Part shown: positions 17,223-25,567 of the stretch, in pieces
Numbering within the stretch: the first letter of the stretch is position 1
Layout: the number at the start of each line of letters is the position of its first letter
Assembly: GCA_963675655.1 (NCBI GenBank)
Contig: OY776489.1
Span: 1,302,001-1,366,000, forward strand
Source of the DNA: CAXXOK01 sp963675655
Lineage (GTDB): Bacteria > Bacillota > Clostridia > Christensenellales > Aristaeellaceae
Length of the DNA: 64,000 nt
Reading direction: 5' to 3'
The notes under the pieces: model-generated
The model's database searches: none
Told to the model about the DNA's origin: nothing
Seen by the model: only the letters and a program-made list of their open reading frames with translations
Position numbers and translations under genes: made by a program

Positions 17223-17251
17223 ATTGTAGCCTTCTGCCGGAAAGGCACAAT
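17223..17251 (-). promoter_or_regulatory. Promoter with overlapping palindrome upstream of oleate hydratase
   Basis: On the minus strand TTGTGC, a 16-bp spacer and TACAAT form a promoter. An inverted repeat with arms ATTGT-GCCTT and AAGGC-T-ACAAT spans it. A palindrome over both promoter boxes is what a TetR-family operator looks like, and a TetR gene is next door. The arms are offset by one base. Confidence 0.5.
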
Positions 17252-17293
17252 AAACAAAAACGCCGCCGTGATGAAACTTGCATCACAGCGGCG
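17250..17293 (-). terminator. Terminator of the TetR gene
   Basis: A 13-bp stem (17261-17273 with 17281-17293, one G-T pair) and 7-base loop are followed on the minus strand by TTTTTGTTTA. It separates the regulator's transcript from that of oleate hydratase. Confidence 0.8.
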
Positions 17294-17311
17294 CGATTGT
17301 CTAAAATTTGA

Positions 17312-17884
17312 TCATTGCGCGGGGTTTGCTGAAAACTGGTATTTTTCCAGCGCCTTGGTAATATCCCCCTGGATCAGCGTGCTTAGCCGGTCGATGATCT
17401 GCGCGGGGTCTTCCTTCATGCCGCTTTTAATCCAGTCCAGCATCAACCCGACGAAAGCGAACTTGTAAAAATCGGCGATAAACTTTTTATCGCTCTCGCA
17501 CACGCGCTTGCCCGCCGCGCGCTCTTCCACCACGCCGATGAGCAAATCGAACGTGATGCGGTAGAGGTACTCCTCCATATGCTCGCGGTTGAGCGAATGG
17601 TACACGCTGGTGACCAGCGCCCGGTTTTCCAGCGCCGCCTCGAACATCTGCAAAAAGCCCTGCTGCCATGTGCGGTAGGTTTTTTTGCCTTCGATAATCT
17701 CGTCCGCCGCTTCGGCAAACGACCATTCGATCAAATCGTAGATATCCTTGAAGTGGTAATAGAAGGTCATGCGGTTGACGCCGCAGTCCTCTGCGATATC
17801 CGATACGGTGATCTTCTCCAGCGGCTTTTGCAGGAGCAGCTTTTTCAGCGACGCTTCCAGCGCCTTTTTGGTAATCTGCGACAT
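17312..17884 (-). CDS. TetR-family transcriptional regulator
   Basis: This 190-residue protein has an N-terminal TetR helix-turn-helix (ITVSDIAEDCGVNRMTFYYHF, positions about 24-44) and an all-helical ligand domain resembling the TetR_C_7 / DhaS-like group. It starts at ATG 17884 with GGGAG upstream; the longer frame into GC-rich DNA is not protein-like. It sits 121 bp upstream of oleate hydratase with a terminator and a palindromic promoter between, so it is the likely regulator of that gene. The ligand could be a fatty acid, but this is inference. Confidence 0.88.
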   Translation of the reverse strand: MSQITKKALEASLKKLLLQKPLEKITVSDIAEDCGVNRMTFYYHFKDIYDLIEWSFAEAADEIIEGKKTYRTWQQGFLQMFEAALENRALVTSVYHSLNREHMEEYLYRITFDLLIGVVEERAAGKRVCESDKKFIADFYKFAFVGLMLDWIKSGMKEDPAQIIDRLSTLIQGDITKALEKYQFSANPAQ

Positions 17885-18203
17885 GGCGTCTCCCTTCCGG
17901 TAAGTATGTAACGGGGAGTGTTGACAAACGCGATGGGAGGCGCAGCGGGTGAAAACGGGTGCGCGGCTAGCAAGCCGCCCGCTTACGGCATCCGGCGCTG
18001 TGGCTTTGCCCCGTTGACGGAACAAACGGCGCGCAGTATTCGTATCCGGTGCTGCCGGTGCTGCCGGTGCTGCCGGTGAAAAAAGGCCTGGCACAGAGCC
18101 GCCTTGCCGCATGTGGCGGAAAGAACGGCCTGCCTCCAAGCCTTTGGTAATAAGCGGAAATCTCCGGGCGGCAGATACGCCGCCGGATGCGCCGTGCCTT
18201 GCG
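17885..18203. other. Intergenic region upstream of the TetR gene
   Basis: About 320 bp between the korC stop and the TetR start. It holds a 9-bp GGTGCTGCC tract in three copies near 18048-18078 and no convincing gene. A poor TTGTCA box on the minus strand near 17925 may serve the TetR gene. Confidence 0.4.
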
Positions 18204-18737
18204 TTATACCAGCTTTTCACCGGCTGCAATAGCCGCTTCGTTTACGGGTACCAGCGCGGCCTTTTTCTGCCCCAGCCAGTCCCGCATAATGGTGAGTACG
18301 CTCTCGGCTTTGCATACGCCGGTCGCCTTGCGCGCCGCGCCCAGCATGACCATGTTGGCGACGCGGTCGTTACCCAGCTCCGCAGCGATCTGGTTGCAGG
18401 GGATAGCGTGCACGGTAATATCGTCGCGCATAGGTACCTCCTCGATCAGCGAGGAGTTGTAAAGCAGCGTGCCGCCCTTGACCATGCGAGGCATAAACTT
18501 AAGCAGGCTGGGCTTGTTCATCGCCACCAGAATGGGCGGTTCGCTCACCAGCGGGCTGCCGATGGGCTCGTCGCTGACGACCACGGCGCAGTTGGCTTCG
18601 CCGCCGCGCATTTCCGGGCCGTAGCTGGGCATCCAGCTGACCTCGCTGCCTTCCAGCAGCGCGGATTTGGCGATCAGCTGGCCGATGAGCAACACGCCCT
18701 GGCCGCCGAAACCGGCAATTAAAAACTGTTTCTCCAT
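18204..18737 (-). CDS. korC: 2-oxoacid:ferredoxin oxidoreductase, gamma subunit
   Basis: A 177-residue subunit with GFGGQGVLLIGQLIAKSA at residues 9-26, MPSYGPEMRGGEANC near 36-50 and a conserved helical end. Its partners decarboxylate a 2-oxoacid to its acyl-CoA and reduce ferredoxin. The separate four-subunit order and the sequence type fit 2-oxoglutarate (KorABCD) or branched-chain 2-oxoacid (VorABCD) enzymes; the sequence alone does not settle which. It starts 1 bp after the korB stop. Confidence 0.9.
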   Translation of the reverse strand: MEKQFLIAGFGGQGVLLIGQLIAKSALLEGSEVSWMPSYGPEMRGGEANCAVVVSDEPIGSPLVSEPPILVAMNKPSLLKFMPRMVKGGTLLYNSSLIEEVPMRDDITVHAIPCNQIAAELGNDRVANMVMLGAARKATGVCKAESVLTIMRDWLGQKKAALVPVNEAAIAAGEKLV

Positions 18738-18738
18738 G

Positions 18739-19509
18739 TTACTGGTCGCCTCCTTCCGGTGCGGCGGGCTGCGCGGTAACATCGCGGTATACGCCCAGCG
18801 GGTAGGTGGGCAGCATGCTTTCTGTAAGCCAGTTTAAGGCTTCCTTCGGGGTTTTACCCCAGTTGGTGGGGCAGGTGGAAAGCACTTCGACCATGGTAAA
18901 GCCTTTGCCTTCCATTTGCAGCTGGAACGCTTTTTTAATGGCGGCTTTGGCTTTTTTAATGTGGGGCACATCGTGCACGCTTACGCGGGCGATGTAGGCG
19001 GGGCCGTTTAGGGTGGCAAGCATCTCGCTCACTTTTACCGGCCAGCCGCAGTGGTCGGTATCGCGGCCATAGGGGCTGGTGGTGGTCACCTGCCCGGGCA
19101 GGGTGGTCGGGGCCATCTGGCCGCCGGTCATGCCGTAAATGGCGTTGTTAACGAAGATGGTGGTGATCTTTTCGCCGCGCGTAGCCGCGTGGATGATCTC
19201 CGCCGTGCCGATGGAGGCCAGGTCGCCGTCGCCCTGATAGGTGAATACCGCCTTATCCGGACAGACGCGCTTGATGCCGGTTGCCACCGCGGGCGCGCGG
19301 CCGTGGGCGGCTTCCATCATATCGCAGTTAAAATACTCGTAGGCGAACACCGCGCAGCCAACCGGCGCAACGCCGATGGCTGTCTCGCCGATGCCCAGCT
19401 CGTCCAGCGCTTCGGCCACCAGCCGGTGGATGATGCCGTGGGTGCAGCCGGGGCAGTAGTGCATGGGCTTTTCGCAAAGCATTTTCGTCTTTTCAAATAC
19501 TACGGCCAT
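18739..19509 (-). CDS. korB: 2-oxoacid:ferredoxin oxidoreductase, thiamine diphosphate subunit
   Basis: This 256-residue subunit binds thiamine diphosphate and metal: YQGDGDLASIG (the GDG...N motif, completed by NNAIYGMTGGQ) and CPGCTHG near residue 19, which helps ligate the single 4Fe-4S cluster of this subunit type. Length is normal for KorB. Its start lies 1 bp after the korA stop, so translation is coupled. Confidence 0.92.
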   Translation of the reverse strand: MAVVFEKTKMLCEKPMHYCPGCTHGIIHRLVAEALDELGIGETAIGVAPVGCAVFAYEYFNCDMMEAAHGRAPAVATGIKRVCPDKAVFTYQGDGDLASIGTAEIIHAATRGEKITTIFVNNAIYGMTGGQMAPTTLPGQVTTTSPYGRDTDHCGWPVKVSEMLATLNGPAYIARVSVHDVPHIKKAKAAIKKAFQLQMEGKGFTMVEVLSTCPTNWGKTPKEALNWLTESMLPTYPLGVYRDVTAQPAAPEGGDQ

Positions 19510-19510
19510 G

Positions 19511-20917
19511 TTACTCGCCCTCCTTTTCGTCGGGCCCCGGGGTGGAGTCGCCGCCGGACTTTTGCTTGTCTTCAATGTCTTTGAGGTCTTTTTGCACGGT
19601 CTCTACCGCCTTGCCGATCATGCCGACCAGCCCGGTAATGCCCTTGTGCACCGTCTGCGCGGTTTTGGCGGCCGCGTCGCCGACCTGCTTGCCCACATCC
19701 TGCGCCTTTTGCTCAAACGCGGGGCTGTTGATGGTATCGTTAATCTTCTTGCCTGCCTCGTCCAGCTTTTTGCCGACGTAGTTAGCGGTCGCGTCGATCT
19801 TCTGGGCGGCGTCCTGCACCGCTTTTTCAAAGTTGCTGGGTTCGGGCTTTACACCCGCAAGGATTTCGATTTGCGAAACGATCTCGCTTACGGTGGGCAC
19901 CATGCCGCCGGTGCGGCCGTAAAAATCCACCGGGCGCTCGCCGTTGATGGCCAGGCGCACATCGTCCACCATCTGCCCCATGCTCATTTCCAGTGTCAGG
20001 TAGTGCTTGGCGGTTGCAAGGGTTTTGCGCAGCGCTTCCTCGGGGAAGGGCCATAGCGTAATGGGACGCAGCAGGCCGACTTTAATGCCCTTTTCGCGGC
20101 ATTTGCGCATGGCGCTGCGCGCGATGCGGCTGGTGGTGCCGTAGGCAACCAGCACGATCTCGGCATCAGAAAGCAGTTCTTCCTGCCAGCGGCATTCGTT
20201 TTTAGCCATCAGGTCGTACTTGGCCTGTAAATGCTTATTGTGGTTTTCCAGCACCTGCGGATCAATGTACAGGCTGTTGATGATCGCGCGGGGGCGCTCG
20301 GCTGTCGGCACATGGCCGTCTGCCGCCCAGTTCTTGGCGGGCAGGTCGGCTGCGGGCGCGCGGCCAGAGGCTTTATCCATATCTACCGGTTCCATCATCT
20401 GGCCAATCAGGCCGTCGCCCAGCACGATGACGGGGTTGCGGTAGCGGTCTGCAATGTCAAAGGCATCCTGGGTCAAATCCACCGCTTCCTGCACGCTGCC
20501 GGGGGCGAGTACGCACATGCGGTAATCGCCGTGGCCGCCGCCGCGGGTAGACTGGTAATAATCGCTCTGCGCAGGCTGGATGCCGCCCAAACCGGGGCCG
20601 CCGCGCACCATGTTGACGATGACGCAGGGCACTTCCGCCCCGACGATGTAGCTGATGCCCTCCTGCTTAAGGCTGATGCCGGGGCTGGAGGAACTGGTCA
20701 TCACGCGCGCGCCGGAACCGCCTGCGCCGTAGACCATGTTAATGGCGGCAACCTCGCTTTCCGCCTGTAAAAAACAGCCGCCTTCCTGCGGTAGCCGTTT
20801 GCTCATATACTCCGGAATCTGGTTCTGGGGCGTAATGGGATAGCCGAAGAAAAAGCGGCAGCCCGCCTGTATGGCGGCTTCGGCGATCGCCTCATTGCCC
20901 TTCATGAGTTTTTTCAT
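19511..20917 (-). CDS. korA: 2-oxoacid:ferredoxin oxidoreductase, alpha subunit with an extra helical tail
   Basis: The first 357 residues are a complete KorA/VorA alpha subunit: GNEAIAEAAIQAGCRFFFGYPITPQ at the start (read in part), QAESEVAAINMVYGA, MTSSSSPGISLKQEG, and a C-terminal pyrimidine-binding-like half with LRPITLWPFP. Residues 358-468 are not part of the family. They form a charged, alanine-rich amphipathic helix series with repeated lysine, aspartate and QDV/AQK-type spacing, plus a short hydrophobic stretch (GITGLVGMIGKAV, 426-438). The tail recalls YtxH- or apolipoprotein-like helices and might attach the complex to a membrane or surface. Start at 20917 chosen from homology and AGGAAGGG upstream. 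Confidence 0.92.
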   Translation of the reverse strand: MKKLMKGNEAIAEAAIQAGCRFFFGYPITPQNQIPEYMSKRLPQEGGCFLQAESEVAAINMVYGAGGSGARVMTSSSSPGISLKQEGISYIVGAEVPCVIVNMVRGGPGLGGIQPAQSDYYQSTRGGGHGDYRMCVLAPGSVQEAVDLTQDAFDIADRYRNPVIVLGDGLIGQMMEPVDMDKASGRAPAADLPAKNWAADGHVPTAERPRAIINSLYIDPQVLENHNKHLQAKYDLMAKNECRWQEELLSDAEIVLVAYGTTSRIARSAMRKCREKGIKVGLLRPITLWPFPEEALRKTLATAKHYLTLEMSMGQMVDDVRLAINGERPVDFYGRTGGMVPTVSEIVSQIEILAGVKPEPSNFEKAVQDAAQKIDATANYVGKKLDEAGKKINDTINSPAFEQKAQDVGKQVGDAAAKTAQTVHKGITGLVGMIGKAVETVQKDLKDIEDKQKSGGDSTPGPDEKEGE

Positions 20918-21025
20918 GGGGTCATTCCCTTCCTGCCGTACCGTATGCGGCCGGCGATATCCCAGCTCCGCAGGGTTTGCCGGTGTGGCCAATCGCCATC
21001 CGGGTCGCCGTACGGCGCCTGCGGT

Positions 21026-21232
21026 TTATTTTTCGACCGTTATGGCCACGTCCGGGCACATGGTAGCGCAAAAAGCGCAGCCGATGCACTCTTCCATGTT
21101 GGTGCAGTAGGCGGCGTGGTAGCCTTTTTTATTAATGTGGGACGAATCCAGCGCCATAATCTTTTTGGGGCACGCGTCCACGCATAGACCGCAGCCCTTA
21201 CAAACGTCTTCGTTTACGGTTACGATTGCCAT
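21026..21232 (-). CDS. korD: 2-oxoacid:ferredoxin oxidoreductase, 2x4Fe-4S delta subunit
   Basis: A 68-residue ferredoxin-like subunit with two CxxCxxCxxxCP motifs (CKGCGLCVDACP and CIGCAFCATMCP), each ligating a 4Fe-4S cluster. It passes electrons from the catalytic core to ferredoxin. It is the first gene of the operon, followed 108 bp later by korA. Confidence 0.95.
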   Translation of the reverse strand: MAIVTVNEDVCKGCGLCVDACPKKIMALDSSHINKKGYHAAYCTNMEECIGCAFCATMCPDVAITVEK

Positions 21233-21296
21233 GGTTCAGCCTCCTTTTCCCTGTCGCGGCGTACGACCGTACGCAGGCCGCTAAAGCTTACTCCTT

Positions 21297-21325
21297 ATCA
21301 TAGGCGTAGCACGCGCGCTTGTCAA
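21297..21325 (-). promoter_or_regulatory. Promoter of the korDABC operon
   Basis: On the minus strand a perfect TTGACA, 17-bp spacer and TATGAT end about 65 bp before the korD start. This is a strong vegetative promoter. Confidence 0.8.
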
Positions 21326-21399
21326 TGCCGCCCTACCCCTGCGCAGGATGGAAAATGCATCCGGCGGGATACGGCGGCACAGCGCTTGGCGCAAATATT

Positions 21400-22857
21400 T
21401 TATTCCATCAGCGCGTAGTGGGCGCTGGGGGTTAAATCGTACACAATGCGGTGTATAGCGGGCAGTTGATGTAAGATGGCGGCGGTCACGCGCTCCAGCA
21501 GATCATACGGCAGGCGGCTGGCGCACGCCTCGCTGCTGCACGCCTGGTACGCGCATAGGATGATGGCGTATCCCTCCGACTCATCCGGGTTTTCGCACAG
21601 GGCGGCGTAATACTGCCACAGGCGGCGTTCGTGCCCGCCGGCGTGGATGGCCTCGCTGAAAATGGCATCCGCCCGGCGGAGAATGAGCAGGCGTTCGGGC
21701 GTTACCTCGCCAAAGACGCGCAGCGCCAGCCCGCTGGAGGGGAAGGGCTGCCGCTCGGCAATGCTGCTGGGCAGCGCAAGGGTCGCGGCCAGCCGGCGGA
21801 TCTCATCCTTAAACAGGCCGCGCACCGGCTCCACCACGTTCAGCGGCGTATCGCCCGCCGCGCCGGGCAGCGGCTCGGGGATGAACGCGCCGTATAACGT
21901 ATCATTATAATTGGTACCCAGCACCATGGTTTGGGTGTCTGGGTGATAATCCAGCTGTTTGTAAAACACCTGCCGAAGCAGCGCTGAAGCGGTACGTTCC
22001 TTTTCCGTTTCGGACCGCAGCCCCTGCAGCGCCTTTAAAAAGGTTTCCTTCGCGTCTACGTACGCAACGCCGATGCCCAGCGTTTCGCGGAACTCGTCTA
22101 TCACGGCTTGCGGTTCGTCCTTGCGGAAAAGCCCCGTATCCACAAATACGCAGGTCAGGCGGTCGCCCACGGCCATGTGCGCAAGCTTGGCGCATACGGC
22201 GCTGTCTACCCCGCCGGATACGGCGCATAAAACACATTTTTCGCCCGCGGCGGTGCGCAGCGCTTGTGTCGCCTGGGCGATAATGGCTTCCTCCGTCCAA
22301 TCGGGCGTTACGCCGCAAACCAGGCACGCAAAATTGTGCAACAGCTGCACGGCGTCCGGGTCGTTGCGCTCGATGGGGTATTGTATGGCATATAGCTGCT
22401 CCTGTGCGCGCTGAAAGCCAATGCAGCGCTCGGTGGCGGTGGCGATGCAGGTAAGCGGTTCGGGAAGATCCAAGTCGTTTAAGCTGTGCAGCACGCGCTC
22501 GCCCCGGCTCATGCCCTCAAACAGCGGCAGCTCGGAAAGACCCAGCGTAACGCTTTCGTTCTCATTTTCCAATGCGAGTATTTTGCCGCCGTAGTGGCGG
22601 CACAGCGCGGACACCATGCCCCCCAGCGCCAAAACCGGGATGCCTGCGCCCAGTAAAGACAGGTCAAAGCCCTCCAAAGAGGCTTCCTGATCATGGCGGG
22701 CAGCAATAATTAACCCCCGGGCGCCGCGTGCGCGTGCCTGCGCAAGCGTAATGCCGGAAGGCGCAGGTTCGCAATAGATTTGCTGGCTGCGAAGCGTGCG
22801 GGCAATCAGCCCGGCCAGCGCATCATCCAGGTCCAGAATCAAAAGTACCTCTTGCAT
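21400..22857 (-). CDS. GMP-synthase-like protein with inactive glutaminase domain
   Basis: The 485-residue protein has the GuaA domain order: class I glutamine amidotransferase (1-185), ATP pyrophosphatase with SGGVDSAVCAKL (214-225), then a dimerisation domain. The amidotransferase triad is lost. Where GuaA has GICYGMQ this protein has ALGGMVS, so the catalytic Cys is Gly79; where GuaA has QFHPE it has QYPIE, so the His is Pro161. The pyrophosphatase domain also departs: FPSSGLALR for FPGPGLAIR, and the terminal KPPATIEWE is replaced. It might be an ammonia-dependent enzyme or one with another substrate. GGAGG seven bases upstream fixes the start. Confidence 0.82.
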   Translation of the reverse strand: MQEVLLILDLDDALAGLIARTLRSQQIYCEPAPSGITLAQARARGARGLIIAARHDQEASLEGFDLSLLGAGIPVLALGGMVSALCRHYGGKILALENENESVTLGLSELPLFEGMSRGERVLHSLNDLDLPEPLTCIATATERCIGFQRAQEQLYAIQYPIERNDPDAVQLLHNFACLVCGVTPDWTEEAIIAQATQALRTAAGEKCVLCAVSGGVDSAVCAKLAHMAVGDRLTCVFVDTGLFRKDEPQAVIDEFRETLGIGVAYVDAKETFLKALQGLRSETEKERTASALLRQVFYKQLDYHPDTQTMVLGTNYNDTLYGAFIPEPLPGAAGDTPLNVVEPVRGLFKDEIRRLAATLALPSSIAERQPFPSSGLALRVFGEVTPERLLILRRADAIFSEAIHAGGHERRLWQYYAALCENPDESEGYAIILCAYQACSSEACASRLPYDLLERVTAAILHQLPAIHRIVYDLTPSAHYALME

Positions 22858-23032
22858 ATGCGTCCTCCGAAGCGTGGAATGTATAGTTACAGGTTTCGTA
22901 TTCTTTCCACATGGAAAACGCGAAACCCTTTTTTGTGTGCTTTGCCACAGGGGCAGGGGTGGTGCACAGCGCGTGCCTGTGCTACAATACAGGCGTAAAA
23001 ATTTACAAACATGAAAAAACGGAGGGATGCCC

Positions 23033-23794
23033 ATGAACCCGGTGCTGCAAAGCTTGTATACGCGTAAATCCGTGCGTGTTTTTCTGCCCAAATCCATCGG
23101 CGCCCAGGAAAAGGAAGCCATTTTATTGGCGGCTTCCAACGCACCTTCCGCCGGGAACCAACAACAATATACCATACTGGATATTACCGACCCGGCGCTG
23201 AAAGCCCATTTGGCCGTAAGCTGCGATAACCAGCCGTTTATTGCCACCGCGCCGATGGTGCTGCTGTTTTGCGCCGATGTGCAAAAATGGTACGACGCGT
23301 ACGATGCGGCCAGCTGCGACCCGCGCATACCGGGCGTTGGCGATTTGATGCTGGCCGTACAGGATGCGGTAATCGCCGCGCAAAATGCCGTGACTGCCGC
23401 GTGGAGCCTTGGCATCGGCTCTTGCTACATCGGCGATATTCTGGAGCATTTTGAGGAAAACCGCGCCCTGTTCCACCTGCCGCCGTACGTGACGCCTGCG
23501 ACGATGGTGGTATTTGGCTACCCTGATGATCAGCAGCTGAAACGCGAAAAGCCCGAGCGCCAGCCGCTAAGCAAGCTGGTGGCGGAGAACCAGTACCCCG
23601 TAAGAAGCGGAAACGCGTGGGTACAAACGCTGGGCGCGCACAGTGCCGCCAAGCCGCCCGCGGCGTGGGTGCAGGCGTTTTGCGAACGGAAATACCAATC
23701 CGATTTTGCCCGCGAAATGAACCGCTCGGTGGCCGTCAGCCTGCAAAGCTTTTTACAGGGGGGCAATGATGATAAGCAGGAAGCGCAGGACTAA
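23033..23794 (+). CDS. Nitroreductase-family NAD(P)H:flavin oxidoreductase
   Basis: A 253-residue FMN enzyme. RKSVRVF at residues 12-18 and SNAPSAGNQQQ near 36-46 bind FMN phosphate; GIGSCYIGD and MVVFGYPDD are typical of the NfsA/Frp-like branch. Substrates in this family (nitroaromatics, quinones, flavins) cannot be predicted from sequence. ATG 23033 is preferred to 23027 because GGAGG is then seven bases away. Hairpin cluster II begins 7 bp after the stop. Confidence 0.9.
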   Translation: MNPVLQSLYTRKSVRVFLPKSIGAQEKEAILLAASNAPSAGNQQQYTILDITDPALKAHLAVSCDNQPFIATAPMVLLFCADVQKWYDAYDAASCDPRIPGVGDLMLAVQDAVIAAQNAVTAAWSLGIGSCYIGDILEHFEENRALFHLPPYVTPATMVVFGYPDDQQLKREKPERQPLSKLVAENQYPVRSGNAWVQTLGAHSAAKPPAAWVQAFCERKYQSDFAREMNRSVAVSLQSFLQGGNDDKQEAQD

Positions 23795-23800
23795 CCCCCC

Positions 23801-24785
23801 CAGCTTGCTGAAAAGGGCTCATCTGCGGTGTCAATTACGGGCGGCAAAGGGAATCACTTACGTACGAGTAAGCTCATCCCTTTGCCGCCCTTGTTTCCTA
23901 GCATCTGTGCCTTTTTGAGCAAGCTGCCAGCTTGCTGAAAAAGACCCATCTGCGTTGTCAACTACGGGAGGCAAGAGGAATCACGTGCGTATGAGCACGC
24001 TCATCCTCTTGCCACCCTTGTTTCCTAGCATCTGCGCCTTTTTGAACAAGCTGGGGTTGGGTGTTGCCGTATAGGAAAACGCACACACAGCCCTTTTGAT
24101 TTTTCCATCCGGCCAAGCCAACGGATATTGTAAAGCCACTCTTGCCTACCCCATTATCCGCGTAAAACGCGGATAAACCGGGTCAAGGGCAGTGCCCTTG
24201 TCAGGTTCCAAGGGTGAAGCCCTTGGGAGCAGCTTGCTGAAAAGGGCTCATCTGCGTTGTCAACTGCGGGCTGGCAAGGGGAATCACGTGCGTACGAGCA
24301 CGCTCATCCTCTTGCCTCCCTTGTTTCCTAGCATCTAAACCCTTTTGAGCAAGCTGCCAGCTTGCTGAAAAAGACCCATCTGCGTTGTCAACTGCGGGCT
24401 GGCAAGGGGAATCACGTGCGTACGAGCACGCTCATCCCCTTGCCACCCTTGTTTCCTAGCATCTCAACCCTTTTGAGCAAGCTGCCAGCTTGCTGAAAAA
24501 GACCCATCTGCGTTGTCAACTTCAGGATGGCAAGAGGAATCACTTACGCACGAGTAAGCTCATCCTCTTGCCACCTTTGTTTCCTAGCATCTGCGCCTTT
24601 TTGAGCAAGCTGGGGTTAGTGCTTTCCGTATGGATAAATGCATCCGCATCCTCGTTATCCTCTCCATCCGGCCAAACCAACGAATATTGTAAAGCCACCC
24701 TTGCCCATCCCATTATCCGCGTGAAACGCGGATAAACCGGGTCAAGGGTTTCACCCTTGTCAGGTTCCAAGGGTGAAACCCTTGG
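23801..24785. repeat. Hairpin repeat cluster II (five A elements, two B modules)
   Basis: Element A at 23801-23926, 23928-24053, 24230-24356, 24358-24484 and 24486-24612, each 126-127 bp with termini CAGCTTGCTG and GAGCAAGCTG (one has GAACAAGCTG). Direct neighbours are separated by a single base. Module B follows the second copy (to 24226) and the fifth (to about 24785). Stem bases covary between copies, for example AAAGGGA/TCCCTTT against AAGAGGA/TCCTCTT. This cluster lies between codirectional genes, ending about 45 bp before the purine operator. Confidence 0.93.
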
Positions 24786-24828
24786 CGGCATTTTAAAGAT
24801 AAAACATGAAAGAAAACAAACGATTATC

Positions 24829-24934
24829 CCATAATGTTCGACATATGATTGACATACGAGGGAAAATCCGCTATACTTTTGCCGTTCCACTGGGCGGATA
24901 GGGCGCGAATTTGCGATAAATCCGAACATTATGG
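24829..24934 (+). promoter_or_regulatory. Purine operon promoter bracketed by PurBox-like inverted repeats
   Basis: TTGACA (24849-24854), a 17-bp spacer and TATACT (24872-24877) form a strong promoter. A perfect 12-bp inverted repeat flanks it: CCATAATGTTCG (24829-24840) and CGAACATTATGG (24923-24934). The downstream arm, read AAATCCGAACATT, matches the Bacillus PurR box consensus AWWWCCGAACWWT at every position. Bacillus arms are 16-17 bp apart; here about 82 bp separates them, so looping or separate binding would be needed. No purR gene is in the window. Confidence 0.72.
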
Positions 24935-25026
24935 ACGAGATGAGAGACGAACGAACGGAACACGGACGTGTTTTACTCCCCGCGGGGCAAAACCCGCCGG
25001 CGGGAAAGGGAGGCAGCGGAAACCAG

Positions 25027-25509
25027 ATGAAGAAAGTAGCCGTCATCATGGGCTCGGACAGCGATTTGCCCGTGCTGAAACCCTGCTTTGAGCAGTTGAA
25101 ACAATTGGGGATTCCCTTTGAGGCGCATGTTTTCAGCGCCCACCGTACGCCGGACGAAGCGGCCGCTTTTGCCGCGGGCGCGGCGGAGAACGGCTTTGGC
25201 GCGATCATCGCAGCGGCAGGCAAGGCGGCGCACCTTGCGGGCGCGCTGGCTGCGCGCAGTGTGCTGCCGATCATCGGCATCCCGGTTAAATCCTCTACGC
25301 TGGACGGGCTGGACGCGCTTTTGTCTACCGTGCAGATGCCTGCCGGGCTGCCGGTTGCGACCGTCGCCATCGATGGCGCGGCCAATGCCGCCATCCTCGC
25401 CGCGCAGATTATTGCCGTGTCGGATGCGGAGCTTTCGGGCAAACTGCTGGCCGCGCGCAAAACCATGCGCGAAAAAGTTTTGGAGAAGGATCGCAACCTC
25501 GCCGTGTAA
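25027..25509 (+). CDS. purE: N5-carboxyaminoimidazole ribonucleotide mutase, PurE
   Basis: A 160-residue class I PurE, which moves the carboxyl group of N5-CAIR to give CAIR. MGSDSDLPV at the start, FSAHRTPDEA with the catalytic His, and AAGKAAHLAGALAA are diagnostic. It is the first gene of the purine cluster. Class I PurE needs PurK to make N5-CAIR, but no purK is in the window. The start at 25027 follows from homology; the ribosome binding site (GCGGA or a distant GGGAGG) is weak. Confidence 0.95.
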   Translation: MKKVAVIMGSDSDLPVLKPCFEQLKQLGIPFEAHVFSAHRTPDEAAAFAAGAAENGFGAIIAAAGKAAHLAGALAARSVLPIIGIPVKSSTLDGLDALLSTVQMPAGLPVATVAIDGAANAAILAAQIIAVSDAELSGKLLAARKTMREKVLEKDRNLAV

Positions 25510-25567
25510 CCCTACGCGGCGGGCTTTTTATTGCAAAAACAGGGATTGAGCAGGAGGAAGAAATAAA

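Noticed and set aside
24795..25026. Purine (guanine) or PRPP riboswitch upstream of purE
   Set aside because: No purine-aptamer loop sequences or terminator were found between promoter and purE; the PurBox arms explain control better.
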